Source: Phoenix dactylifera
Lineage: Eukaryota > Streptophyta > Magnoliopsida > Arecales > Arecaceae
DNA: 64,000 nt
NCBI RefSeq assembly: GCF_009389715.1
Contig: NC_052397.1
Span: 13,960,129 to 14,024,128, forward strand
Direction: 5' to 3'
In this document: positions 48,801 through 59,504 of the stretch, one piece after another
Layout: each line of letters begins with the position of its first letter
How positions within the stretch are numbered: position 1 is the first letter of the stretch
Notes under the pieces: model-generated
Told to the model about the DNA's origin: nothing
The model's database searches: none
The model's input: the letters and a program-made list of their open reading frames with translations, nothing else
Made by a program: the position numbers and the translations under genes

Positions 48801-51800
48801 GATGTCAATGTTGAATAAGTTATAATGATATGCTTAGAAACAGCTAATAAATTTGAATAAGCTTATTAAGCACCTCAGTGCAAAGCTTTTTGTAGTGTAG
48901 AGCTAAATTCCATGAAGATCAGTTGCCAACTAGGATAAGAGTGTAGGACCAAAAAGTTATGATGATATAACTGTTATATGCAACATATTGAGGGTTTAAG
49001 GGTTGCAGATATCATGTTAAAGTCTTAATTTCAAAATTTTCTTAAAAGATGCTCATCATGAGTAGATATTGTAATGATTAGAAGATATTTCATGCACCAT
49101 CGCACGGACAGATTGTGCGCCTCTGTGTGTGTGAGACAAAGAGAGTAAAATTCCATGTAGATCTTTTGCCAACTAGGATGATTAGGATTCAAGAGTGTAG
49201 GACCCAACAAAAGTTATTATAGTACAGCTGTTATATGTGACATGTTGGAAGTTTCCCGGCTGATGGTAGCATGTCAAAGTTTCCACTTAATTTCTAATTT
49301 TTCTCAAGGGCTGCTAATCTTGAGTAGATCTTGTAATGACTAGAAGATGTTTCATGCATGTCCACACATAAAGAGTATATGTATGAGCACTATCATCCCA
49401 AATCTCGAGTTACATGTTGGTAGTAAGTAAAGCATGGCATAGTTTTGAGTATAATTAATGATTAGTGGCGAACCTACTTCTCCAAAATAACTGCATGGAC
49501 ATTATTATTATTTAACTTTTTATATACATTATCTCTTGTTTAATGGTTGTTAATATATCGATTGTTAAATATCCTTCATAATGCTTACAGGTCAATTATG
49601 AAACAAGTGGTTGGGTGGCACATCAGGTCTCAGACATATGGGCAAAAACATCACCAGACCGTGGTGACCCTTTGTGGGCTTTATGGCCAATGGGTGGAGC
49701 TTGGCTTTGTACACATCTATGGGAGCATTATAGTTTCACTTTGGATAAAGTATTTAATATAAACACATTCTTTTGTTATATTATTGGACTGTTAGCATGC
49801 ATTACTATTGTAGTATCTGATATTCCCTGCAAAATCTACTATTTTGCAAGATCTAAAATGGCAACCATCTGGTACTGTCGACCCCATTTCATGAATTGTG
49901 CCATCCCATATCAACATGGGGTATTATCAGCTAGTTCCACAAACTATGTGTAGCAACCTAAAATCTCATCCAAAAAGGCTAGATAGAAGGTATTATTTGG
50001 GTTCCTTGGCTATGTGTAAGTACCGAAGATCTTCCTAGTGCATAGCCGATGTGGGACTAAATACACACTTGCACGGGTTCTCATATACTCTCCTTATTTT
50101 TAAGCCCCGGCATTCTTGCCAGGCTAAGGATCCAAATCCATTCACAAACACCAAGTTCAACTCATGGTTAGCCTAAATGGGCTCGTGTTGTAGTATTCCC
50201 TAATCCACATAGGCATGGGCTGGGTTGGCTCTGATACTATTTGTAACAACCTAGGACCTTACCCTGAAAGGTGTTATTAGTTCATATCTAGAATCCTCGG
50301 TATGCTCTTCATTTCCCTTGATATTGTAATACCTTCATTTCTTTCTTGTTTCTTTCTTTCTTTCACCACCAAATAATTTTAGTTAGAGTGTTAGACATCA
50401 AATTTTGGCCATATAAATACCTGATAGGTCTATTTTGCATTAATGTCTTACAAAATTCACATCCTGAGCTATAATGTTTGACAGAAAATATACAGTTCCC
50501 AAAATATAAATTATATGATTAAAGTACAGGGACGATGTTTTGGTGATTTGAATGCTTGAAATTGAAACAAATTGGTCCCAATTTTATTATTTTATTATGA
50601 TCTCTGGAACAATATGCAAAATCTAAAGCCGTTCTTATGTTGTGCATAGTTTCCTCCTGGATCTCAGCCATGACACAATCTACTAAAAAATGTTAAAAAA
50701 TGACATCATTTCTAATCCGATGATGTTTGAATAAGTTCATTGCCATATTTCATTATGTTTTTTTTTCTTCCATGAGTCCCAATGCTTAAAGGAGGTTCAG
50801 TGGGTACATGCATGTCCTTTTTCCCTAAGGAAAAGGACTGGAGAACTGGAAAAGACCGCCGAATCTTAGAGAATGCCTAAAGTAACTAAAGTGAAATGGC
50901 CAGGCGAATAAAATATTTTTCTTAGAGTTTCCTGTCGGATTTGATTGCTTTTCTTTTTGTAGAAGATTAAAGAGGCTTACTAACTTTATTTTGTGTTTAG
51001 GGCTTTCTAGAGAATAAAGCATACCCTCTGTTGGCGGGATGTGCTTCCTTTCTGTTGGACTGGTTAATTGAAGGACCTGGGGGATATTTGGAAACCAATC
51101 CTTCTACCTCTCCAGAACATTCTTTTATTGCTCCAGATGGGAAGACTGCAAGTGTCAGCTATTCATCGACTATGGATATGGCCATTATAAAAGAAGTTTT
51201 TTCTGCAGTTATTTCATCTGCTGAGGTGACTTAAAGCTTAATCTTGGCTGGCTAGACATATATATGCTTTGTTAACCTCCTTATTTATCAAATCAGATTC
51301 TTACTGCTTTATACAAAATGTCTTATACAAGAAGTTATCCAAATTGTTTATAAACCTAGATCTTGGGGAGATCCGATAGTGATTTTATCAAGCAGATCAA
51401 CAAGGCACTATCAAGGTTGCCCCCAACAAAAATAGCTAGAGATGGTTCGATCATGGAATGGGTAAGAGGAGCCTTTACTTCATTAGTTTTTGATTACTAA
51501 TTCTCTTTACTCCGTGGCTGTTTACAATGTCCTATTTTAGTTTTGTTGCCTGTTCTGTGGTAGCCTTAAATTTTTTATATATTTATATATATGGCAGGCA
51601 CAAGATTTTGAGGATCCAGAGGTGCATCATCGACATTTGTCACCCTTATTTGGTCTTTTCCCAGGACATACAATAACAATTGAGAAAACACCTGATTTGT
51701 GCAAAGCTGCTGCCAACAGCCTTTACAAAAGAGGTTTGTGGAAGAAATATATAAGAAAGATTCGTTCAATTATGTGCATTTTGTATGATAAACACCTACA

Positions 51801-52557
51801 AAATTTTAGAATTATCTTTTGATGCTAAAATGGACTAAATCTCTGATCAACCAAGGCAGGATTTTTTTTGATTGATCAAATATGTCTAAATTTAGTTACT
51901 TGCTATATATTCTGGCTGTAAGCAACCTTAAATATGTTAATTATCTGTAGGATTTTCAGAACTCTATTTGCAAACTGATGCTTGGCCCACCATCACAGAT
52001 GATACCTGCAATCTAAAGAATCCATAAACCACATTTCGAAAAGACTGGTGGTTCAGCCAGGGTAATGATTAAATGCTGCTAATTAATTTGATGACTGAAT
52101 CGGAAGTCAAAAAAAAAAGAACACAAGAACTTAATTAAAGCACATTAATTAAGAAAGAGGTAAGAGATTAGGACCAGGCACTTTTCCTTCACATGTGGAA
52201 ATCCTAATGAAATTTTCTTTTTGTCATGCAAACTCTAAATAATCATTAGTACGGTCCAAGGTTCGCTGTGCCTGTACCGGAGCTCATACCAGTCGGCTGG
52301 CGGCATGGTTTGATACATCCCGTGCTGCTCTGTGTTGGGCCCGTACCAACACAACAGGGAGGGAGAGGGAGAGGGACGGGAGAGAAGAAAAGAGAGAGAG
52401 AGAGGGGAAGGAAGGGAGAGGGAGAGGGAGAGGGAGGGAGGGAGGGCCGTCGGAGGGTAGGAGCAAGGGCTCCGCCAATGAAACAGGGGTCTGAAAAGGG
52501 GAGCCTGTGCTCCGGCTCTCCGGAGGCCTCTCGCGGCCCTCTGTCCCTCTTCCTCCC

Positions 52558-52593
<36 letters not shown>

Positions 52594-55243
52594 TCATTCT
52601 CCCTCTCCTCTCCTGTCGGTTTGCCGTTTTGAATGTCGGAACTATTTCAGTCTGCCGCCGGCATGGCTCGGTATGCCCCGAGCTGGGCGGTTCGGGACGA
52701 TTCCACATTTCTTGGTACGATCTCATGATTTATTGGCCAGCCAAAAGAGAGCCCTTGATGGACTCGAAGATGAACCAAATGCATCTAGACTTCAAGGAAG
52801 CTACTAGAGATAAGGAAAGATATTGAGAGAATCCTGTTGCTTGGCTCTGTTTGGTTTCTGAGGAATGGAAAGATGAACAAGAAATTTCCTCTGGTTGAAA
52901 ACACAAGAAAATGGGGGTTTTCTATCATTTCGTTGCATTAAGAAAATCAAAGTGAAAGTTATAGACAGTCACAAAAGCTTTTATCTTGTTTTGTTGGTTT
53001 TGGATTGACATTGTTGTTGCACTAAGAAAATCAAAGTGAAAGTTATAGAGAATAGTGAAAGGCCTTTTTCAAAATTGCTACCTTTGGAAAAGGAAAAACT
53101 AATGGTTGTAAAAGAAAAATTTGGACCCTATATAGTATATTCTCTTGAAAATTTTCATTCTAAAAGTTCTCTTGGCTAGCAAACATTGGAAAACAATATT
53201 TCAATGTCATAAACTCTTCTCTTTATGGGCTGCTTTATAGGCCCAAATAGGGCCTTTGCTAGCCCATAAGACAACCTTTTTCGCTTGTAGGGTGATCGTG
53301 ATAACTATATGACAAAACTGATGTAAAAATAATAGTATATCAATATTCCAAAACCAAATTACTTCTTATTCTGATACACAATAGAGTTACAGATTGTTCC
53401 TCAGAAATTTCTAAGTTTCTGCAGGCACTTCATCAATAAATTAGGATAAATCTCGTCTAGGTTTCAGAAAAGAGTAAAATGTTGCTGGGCAAAAAACGGA
53501 TGCAAGTTGCACATACCAGGTCAACAAAACTATTGCAAGCCACCGTATCTCAGACTGATGATGGTATTCGTTGTTATTTCTAACATCTTGTTACATTACT
53601 ATCAACAATCGAGGTAACTTGATATTATTGGGCTTTCTCCTTTCTTGACATCATGTGCAAATGGCTTCATGTGGCCCACAAACCAGCTGCCTGGTGTCCT
53701 ACACCTTCCCACTTTATGTCCCACATTGCTTTTAGGCTCTCTGCTTATAAAATATAGTGCATGCTCTCATTTTCCTACATTAGTCTCACGTTTAAATTGT
53801 TTCTTTATTTGTCATATTTTGACAATTTTCTATTTGTCTGTGACTGGCTCCGAATTCACTAGCCACTGGCTGATTATGAGAATGTCTTCCTGCTGTCTGT
53901 TGGCTATGATAAAATGAAGATTTGGATGCTGCCAAGAGAAAATTAGACATCTTACTGCATTTTACTTCTGAGTTTTCTCCGAGGAATAGATTAGCATGGA
54001 GGGTCTGATTCATTTATCATTTACTATTAAATGTTGTGTGAATTCTAATGAAAACACTGATTTTTGTTATGCACCCCAAGGAGAGGGATGGGACTCTGAA
54101 ACAACCCCAAACAAATGGTATCATTGTTAATAAAAATGTACAGACTTAGAACCGCAGACATGGATGATGGGTAAGAAAGATGATTTTCTTAGCTAAGAAT
54201 GAAGTGCGGCATGATCAAGAAATGTCAAAGTACTAATACTTCCTCAAGGTCAAAATACATGAAGACAATCATTTGGTTTATCTTAATAAAACTCATAAAT
54301 AAGAAAAAGAACAAGCTTAAAAGATGCATTTGCACGGCATAGGATGTTGGCCTTTCCATGGTCTAGCTTGAGAGATGAAGGAAAATACACCTCACCACGT
54401 TTATTCAGCATACCTTTTTGGGCCTCTATTTTACATGGTAACACACCAAATTAAATGTAGTTCTCATTGCTAGGATTCCTCATATTGATCATGTTGGTAA
54501 GCCAGCCTGCAAAATTCTCAACAAGCCTAGATTTCTAGATATCTTGAGAGTGCAACTGAATGCGAACATCTAAATTTCCACGTAATGCCTATTTTGACTA
54601 ATGTTTCATTGGCTTTTCCAGGGGACGTCGGCCCAGGGTGGTCAACCACATGGAAGATGGCTTTGTGGGCCCGTCTTCACAACAGCGAACATGCATACAA
54701 ACTGGTCAGGCAGTTGATCAACTTGGTAGATCCTGATCATGAAAGTGATTTTGAAGGAGGGTTGTATAGTAACTTGTTCACAGCACACCCTCCATTCCAG
54801 ATTGATGGTAATTTCGGGTAAATCATGTGATTCCATACCAACTTTCAACATACCGATAAACTTTTTCAGCAGAAGGCCAAATTTTCATCCTTGCCAACTA
54901 GTTTTGATACTCTCTTTTCAGTTTCACTGCGGCAATTGCAGAAATGCTTGTCCAGAGCACGAAGCATGATCTCTATTTACTCCCAGCTCTCCCACGAGAA
55001 AAGTGGGCTGAAGGTTGTGTTAAGGGGTTGAAGGCCAGGGGCAATGTCACAGTTAATGTCTGCTGGAAGAAAGGGGAACTTCATGAAGCCTGCTTTTGGT
55101 CTAAGAACCAAAACAGTCTCAAGAGATTGCATTATAGGGGTACTGTCGCCACTGTTACATTATCCCATGGAAATATCTACAGATTCAATAAGCACCTAAA
55201 ATGCGTGAAGACCTGCTCCTTGAAAGAAGGAATATTTCTTTGA
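39848..55243 (+). CDS. FUC95A: GH95 alpha-L-fucosidase, copy 2
   Basis: Ten exons encode 863 residues: 39848-40064, 40563-40708, 42132-43087, 47559-47691, 49591-49749, 51001-51225, 51360-51461, 51598-51733, 54622-54817 and 54922-55243. Exon lengths equal copy 1 exactly and no stop or frameshift was found. The catalytic Asn446, Asn448, Glu576 and Asp753 motifs are kept. At most places where the copies differ this one is nearer the family consensus (SPDRG, EGPGGY, GPGWS, SDFEGG). The exception is Pro662, in HLSPLFGLFPG, where the family has His; that histidine is near the active site in GH95 enzymes. The intron 5 donor is AAA-GTATTT, weaker than in copy 1. Intron 4 is 1.9 kb instead of 0.33 kb. 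Activity of this copy is therefore uncertain. Confidence 0.92.
43318..43712 (-). repeat. SINE-like units in GH95 intron 3, copy 2
   Basis: Counterparts of the units at 15806-16315: two full units (from about 43318 and 43439) and a third cut off near 43712, where about 410 bp present in unit 1 is missing. GA and CAT microsatellites lie between them. Confidence 0.45.
44347..44686. mobile_element. hAT-like MITE in intron 3, copy 2 only
   Basis: The 340-bp element begins CAAGGTCCGTCGTACCGG and ends as the inverse of CATGGAATGACGTACCGG. A perfect 8-bp target duplication ATTAGGAC flanks it (44339-44346 and 44687-44694). Unit 1 carries one ATTAGGAC at 17620-17627 with nothing inserted. The interior is dominated by GTACCGG and CCGGTACG palindromes. 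Confidence 0.9.
44835..44859. repeat. (AT)n microsatellite
   Basis: About twelve AT units occur in intron 3 of copy 2. The matching place in unit 1 (near 17765) has only a short ATATATG stretch. Confidence 0.9.
45312..45956. mobile_element. Complete 645-bp hAT-like MITE in intron 3, copy 2
   Basis: Ends are CAAGGTTCGCCGAACCGA and the inverse of CAAGGATTGCCGAACCAT. It is flanked by a perfect 8-bp duplication GTTGTTCC (45304-45311 and 45957-45964). The interior is strongly purine-rich (GGGAGGAAGG, AGAGAGAG) with no coding frame. A left-truncated copy survives in unit 1 (17948-18476), so the insertion predates the duplication. Confidence 0.88.
46101..46326. mobile_element. Old hAT-like MITE in intron 3, copy 2
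   Basis: This is the counterpart of 18621-18847, from CAAGGTTCTAG to GAAAACCTTG, with the same GTACAGTACAGTA interior. Only a few substitutions separate the two copies. Confidence 0.6.
47845..49415. other. Extra 1.57 kb in GH95 intron 4, copy 2
   Basis: In unit 1 the sequence passes directly from ACAACTTG to GTAGTAAGTAAAGC; here about 1.57 kb lies between. It has no gene and no clear terminal repeats. It contains two diverged tandem copies of about 190 bp (see 48905-49345). Whether it is an insertion here or a loss in copy 1 cannot be settled from the window. Confidence 0.55.
48905..49345. repeat. Two diverged tandem copies in intron 4, copy 2
   Basis: Blocks starting near 48907 (AATTCCATGAAGATC) and 49150 (AATTCCATGTAGATC) share GCCAACTAGGAT, AGAGTGTAGGACC and CTGTTATATG in the same order. 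The second is slightly longer and carries ATTAGGATTC in addition. Confidence 0.7.
49949..50280 (-). mobile_element. TRIM remnant in GH95 intron 5, copy 2
   Basis: The left LTR (49949-50085, 137 bp) and the interior match the TRIM at 21164-21592. The primer-binding site is better kept: on the minus strand it reads AGTATCAGAGCCAACC. The right LTR starts at 50242 but is cut after about 40 bp (GTGTTATTAG) by a deletion of roughly 265 bp that also removed downstream flank. Confidence 0.8.
52257..52714. mobile_element. hAT-like MITE in GH95 intron 8, copy 2
   Basis: The element runs from CAAGGTTCGCTG to CACATTTCTTG, with flanks GTACGGTC and GTACGATC (8-bp duplication, one change). It has the same GA-rich left and CT-rich right halves as its unit 1 counterpart, with longer simple-sequence runs. 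Confidence 0.75.
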
Positions 55244-57300
55244 CTATTTGCTATTTTAGATGGGTCGACCAAAAAGCAGTAGTTTCTCAAGATCATCAAC
55301 CAAGGAGCTTCCTTTTCTTACCTTACAATTTAAGTCAGCCAAATACTTTCATCTTTGATATCAAGTTTCCATTCTACATATTTAGTAGAAACTGTAACGG
55401 AAGGAGCGGTAAAGAGATCCCATTGGAGTCGCGACATTTTTGTTCTGGTAAGTAATAAAGGGACCTGACTAATGGAATCATGCAATTCATCATTAGAATG
55501 TGCTGGTATTTTGTTTATTTATTTTCTTACTGTTTTGAATGCAATAGGGAATCAGAGCAGGAGAATCCTTAAACAAGGAAGAGACTAGAAAAATGGGGTC
55601 ATTACAGGCCCATCAGAAGCATGCTGCTTTCATTCGACAGGAATGGCATCTCAATTTGGATGTAAAATAAATGTTTCTTTTTAAAAAAACTATGCTGCTG
55701 AGCACCTTGGTGAATGTTCATCTCGTTGATATGATAGATGGGAAAACTTAAAAGGATCTAGGATTTTTTGAAATTTTTTCTGATATTTAAGATGGAGATA
55801 TTGAACTTATGGCCAGTATGATAAATTGGAGATTGGCAATTAGTTTTACTTTAGTACTTCCGGTCGATTAAAGCAATAAAAATTCAGCAAGAATTTTTTA
55901 AAATAATCATCAGTTTGGTGAGGCAATCAATCTCCTTTTTTATGGTCGACTGATAGAGCAAAGACTAGCGACCAGCGGCATTGCTCATTGAGGCTCCATT
56001 GGCTTATCAAAAGAGTTCCAGGCTTCAAAACCTCTTGGAACAAATAAACTAGTAACTTGTTTAAGCGTTTGTTATCAATTAGGTAATCAGTGAAAACATA
56101 AGATGAATGAGTGAACTAAATATGATTGACCAAATTGAAAAAATAATGGGTTAAGATCATATTGTTTATTTGGAATTGAAGAGAGGAGAATGAGTAGATA
56201 TCGAATGATTAATTTCTATTTTTTGTTATTGTGGAATCCGTCACTAAGATGGATTGCTCTTAAGCAGTCAACAAACTCGTCCTAATGCAAGAGCCTTTTG
56301 CGAGCAAATTTGGAAATGAAAGAAAGCTACTGAAAATTGTTGATACTGAATTATTTAACTATTGATTTTAAAATAGTTAACTTAGAAACTGATTCAAGGG
56401 AGTAAAATCACGTTTTAAATGTAATGGCCAATATGTTTTTATAGTACTGGCTGATATCTCAAGATTTACCGGTTTACATTAATGTAGTTAATAAGGGTCA
56501 AGATTTTCTATATCCTGCATCAATACAGGTTAAGATCTTGCCCAAGATAAAAGTATTGATGCAAAACCAATTAAAAAATTTCTTTAAAGCTCCATAGCAT
56601 TTGCTATAATCTATACCTGATACTAATAATACCTTTTGTATAGTATTTTGAATGCAGAGAGTGGTTCAACGGAGTTCAAGAGCACCCAGTCTCCAGCATT
56701 TGAAAGAAAGAGAACATCTTCACCCCATTCGTAAAACCTTAATGCCTGAGTGCTTGGTGCAATGAATGCCAACTGTTTCTAAGCAACTACTTCAAACACA
56801 ATATCCCATAAATCATTATAGAGCTAGATGGTACCATTAGCCTGCCCCATCATCTATAAAAAACTGGTACGTGGTAGATTCACACCTCTAATCACACATA
56901 AGGGTGCTATCATGTTGAGTCAGGTCTGTGTTTCTGCTAGCCTAGTATTGAGCATGTTGGACTCCTAGGATTTACACATTTAACCCAAATTTTATCCATC
57001 CAAGAATTGGTCAAATTCAAGTTCGCGTTGGACTGAGTCAGGAAGGAGTTGGCTTTAGGTTCAAGACCTGAGTTGGATTGGATCTGATTGGGACTATGCC
57101 ATTTTTCCGAATGTTCATTTCCTTCATGCCCTTTAAAGGAAAGGCAGGTGGTTACTGTTTTTCAGTTTTCTTTTTTTTTTTTTTCAAAAATTAAAGTCAG
57201 TTTTTCCTTTTCTGTTGAATACCAAAAATTTGAAACTCGTCAGGTGAATAAGGTTACAATGGTGGAGAAGGTGGTCATGTTGACAGGCAGCATTAGGTGG
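55244..57300. other. 3' region of GH95 copy 2, no further gene
   Basis: This aligns with 26654-28700. It is AT-rich with a probable 3' untranslated region at the start and no new exon recognised. Small extra blocks occur (for example near 55995-56070 and 56836-56920) compared with unit 1. Confidence 0.55.
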
Positions 57301-57317
57301 TGTTGGTTGGCAGGCAG

Positions 57318-57585
57318 CACTAATATCAGTGATGGTCACAGATGATGATGACCGGTAGAGGCGGTGTTGGGTGGTGGCGGTTAGCAACAGTGGCCAGCGA
57401 TGGCCACCGTGAGTGGTGGCGAGCGCTGGTAAATGGTTGCAGGAGGCAAAAGGTGGCTGGTGATGGCCGACAACATGCAAAGCTAGCAATCAGCACTGGC
57501 CAGTGGTGGGCAATGCTGGTGGTTGGTGGTGGCTATAATCTCTAGAAATTGGTCTCCAGTTTACTGAACACCTGTTTGACCTTGG
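57318..57585. other. GGTGG-rich stretch only in unit 2
   Basis: About 260 bp of GGTGG, GTGGTTG and GCGATGG words lie between GGCAGGCAGCA and CTTCCATGTTTTTG. In unit 1 these flanks adjoin except for the MULE, so unit 1 lost this block before the MULE inserted, or unit 2 gained it. No gene is seen. Confidence 0.5.
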
Positions 57586-58257
57586 CTTCCATGTTTTTGA
57601 AATAAAAAGTGAAATAGGAAACCATGCCAAAACGTGCGTAAAACTATTCTCAGATATCATGGTCCCAAAGGACAATTAATAAGCTTGATAGGAAACATGG
57701 GGAGTATAAAGGTAAAACCAACATTATATACAAGGTAAACTTCATGGTTTGGATTCAGTTCGGACTCGGGCAAGGTTAATGCAAGATATGACCCGGTGAG
57801 ATCAAGGTGGCATTTAGTCGAACCAAACCATAACCGAAAATGTCATATGAACTCATAGCTAACCAGTAGACCTACAAGTCAGATTGCGGTCGGCGTCAGT
57901 TATCATTCCGCAGATATTGGTAACAACCCTATAACTATCCTAAGAAAAATGTAATTCATGCACCTGCTTCTACAGCCATCTCTAGTCTTAACCCTCTTGA
58001 AATCCCTTTTACTTTGAGCCTGAGAACAGCAAGCCTCTACCACTCCTTCTCGACATCTTATATTAAATGATCAAATCCAAAGATCTTAACTGCTTTTCTT
58101 GTAGCTAACATAATTACTGGACTCCAGCACTAATCCTTCATCCATGCACACTCTTGGCCTATCCTAATATCCAATGCACAACATTTATAATCTTCTACAT
58201 TTCACAGAATACAACTACACTTTTAGAAGTCCCTTCATATTCCATAGCCTCTGTAGA

Positions 58258-58440
58258 CTAATGTACATCATCTTCTTCGCCATCCTCACCCTTCATCCTA
58301 GAAGATACAATCCTACTCATACACCCATCACATCCTAATCCTCTTCTCCTAGTTAATTCTTCGCACAGCTGATAAACTGAGTTTCTCTGAGACTCAGAAA
58401 AGAGATCATTCTCTTCTTTCCTCCAGACTTTTTCACTCAA
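58258..58440 (-). other. Possible C-terminal exon of unknown protein
   Basis: A minus-strand frame of 60 codons has a mixed, protein-like composition (KVWRKEENDLFSESQR, then an acidic GEDGEEDDVH end and a stop). The unit 1 counterpart (about 31540-31720) lacks about 10 bp and is out of frame. I do not recognise the family; it may be the end of a lost gene or chance. Confidence 0.2.
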
Positions 58441-59109
58441 AATCCTTGAGCCCTTTCTCCCTCCATTAAAGGAGGAAAGAAAACTTAGCGTGCTTACATA
58501 TAACCCATGTATTTTCAGAACCTTAGGTTCCCAACCAACTTTTCAAGAATCCTTTACCTTATCCTTACCCTAGTATCAAAGAAGAAAACTCCATTACAAA
58601 AAGAAGACAAAATCCACCCAGTTAGAGCTTGAGAGTAGTGACTCTTTAGTTTAGGGGCTGAGCTTCTTTTCAAGCCTACCGAAAAAGATCTTCCTTAGTG
58701 TTGGCAATGTATAAATGCGGCTATGCCTTTTTGCTCTTCATCTTTTTCATTTTACTTGCCTCGCTTGCTTTCATGTTCTTTATTTCATGTTTTCTTTCCT
58801 GCTTGTGTCAACTTATTTACCTTTTTCTTTTTCTTCCTTGTGTCCCTAGGTTTACTAATCTCCTACTGAACAATCAATTGTGAGTACTAAGCAGATTCAA
58901 ATTTACTATGATGATGTACAGTCATTCTTGTATGAACATTGTTTACATTAACAGAAGTGGCACGATAACAACCAACCTGAAGAACAATGCTTTTTTTTTT
59001 TAATGTCATTCTAGCTTGGGGCATGAACAATCCATTTTTGTCTCTCCAACACTAAGGGTACAACGAAATGAGCCTGCTACCTCAGTTGATTGAGAATTTT
59101 AATGAATAT

Positions 59110-59504
59110 CTACATTCTAAAATCCAACACATATACAGCATTGTTGGAGAAACAGGCTGCTAATTTATCACCTTTTTGGTTCCAACACACTTCACAAAAT
59201 TTCACTTCCCCACTGTAAGTCTTCACAGCCTTCCCCTTTCTTTCAGGGACCATATGTGTACACATTGATCTGAGCCAGGAAGTAAACACTCACCGTTTGG
59301 GCTAAATGCAACAGATTATACGGGAAGCCTGACAAATCACAATATGTTGTTCATAAGAAAAACTAAAGACATTACTCCAATTAAGCATATACAAATTTGT
59401 GATTCATCTTATGAGTTACACTTCATTACCTATGAGCATTCAAACTGTACAGAAGCCTTCCTAGTTCCGCATCCCATAACTTGATTTTTGAGTCAAACGA
59501 TGCA
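59110..59504 (-). pseudogene. HOS15: HOS15-like WD40 gene fragment, unit 2
   Basis: The exons are 59504-59430 (after an intact TAG acceptor; ASFDSKIKLWDAELGRLLYS) and 59328-59110. The second keeps CVHIWSLKE, the canonical CWNQKGDK and the VLDFRM end with its TAG stop at 59112-59110. It is closer to the functional gene than the unit 1 copy. It still has a TAA in place of the Tyr codon of PVYSV and a 2-bp frameshift in the KE-GKAVK segment. No upstream exons are present before the unit ends. Confidence 0.75.
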
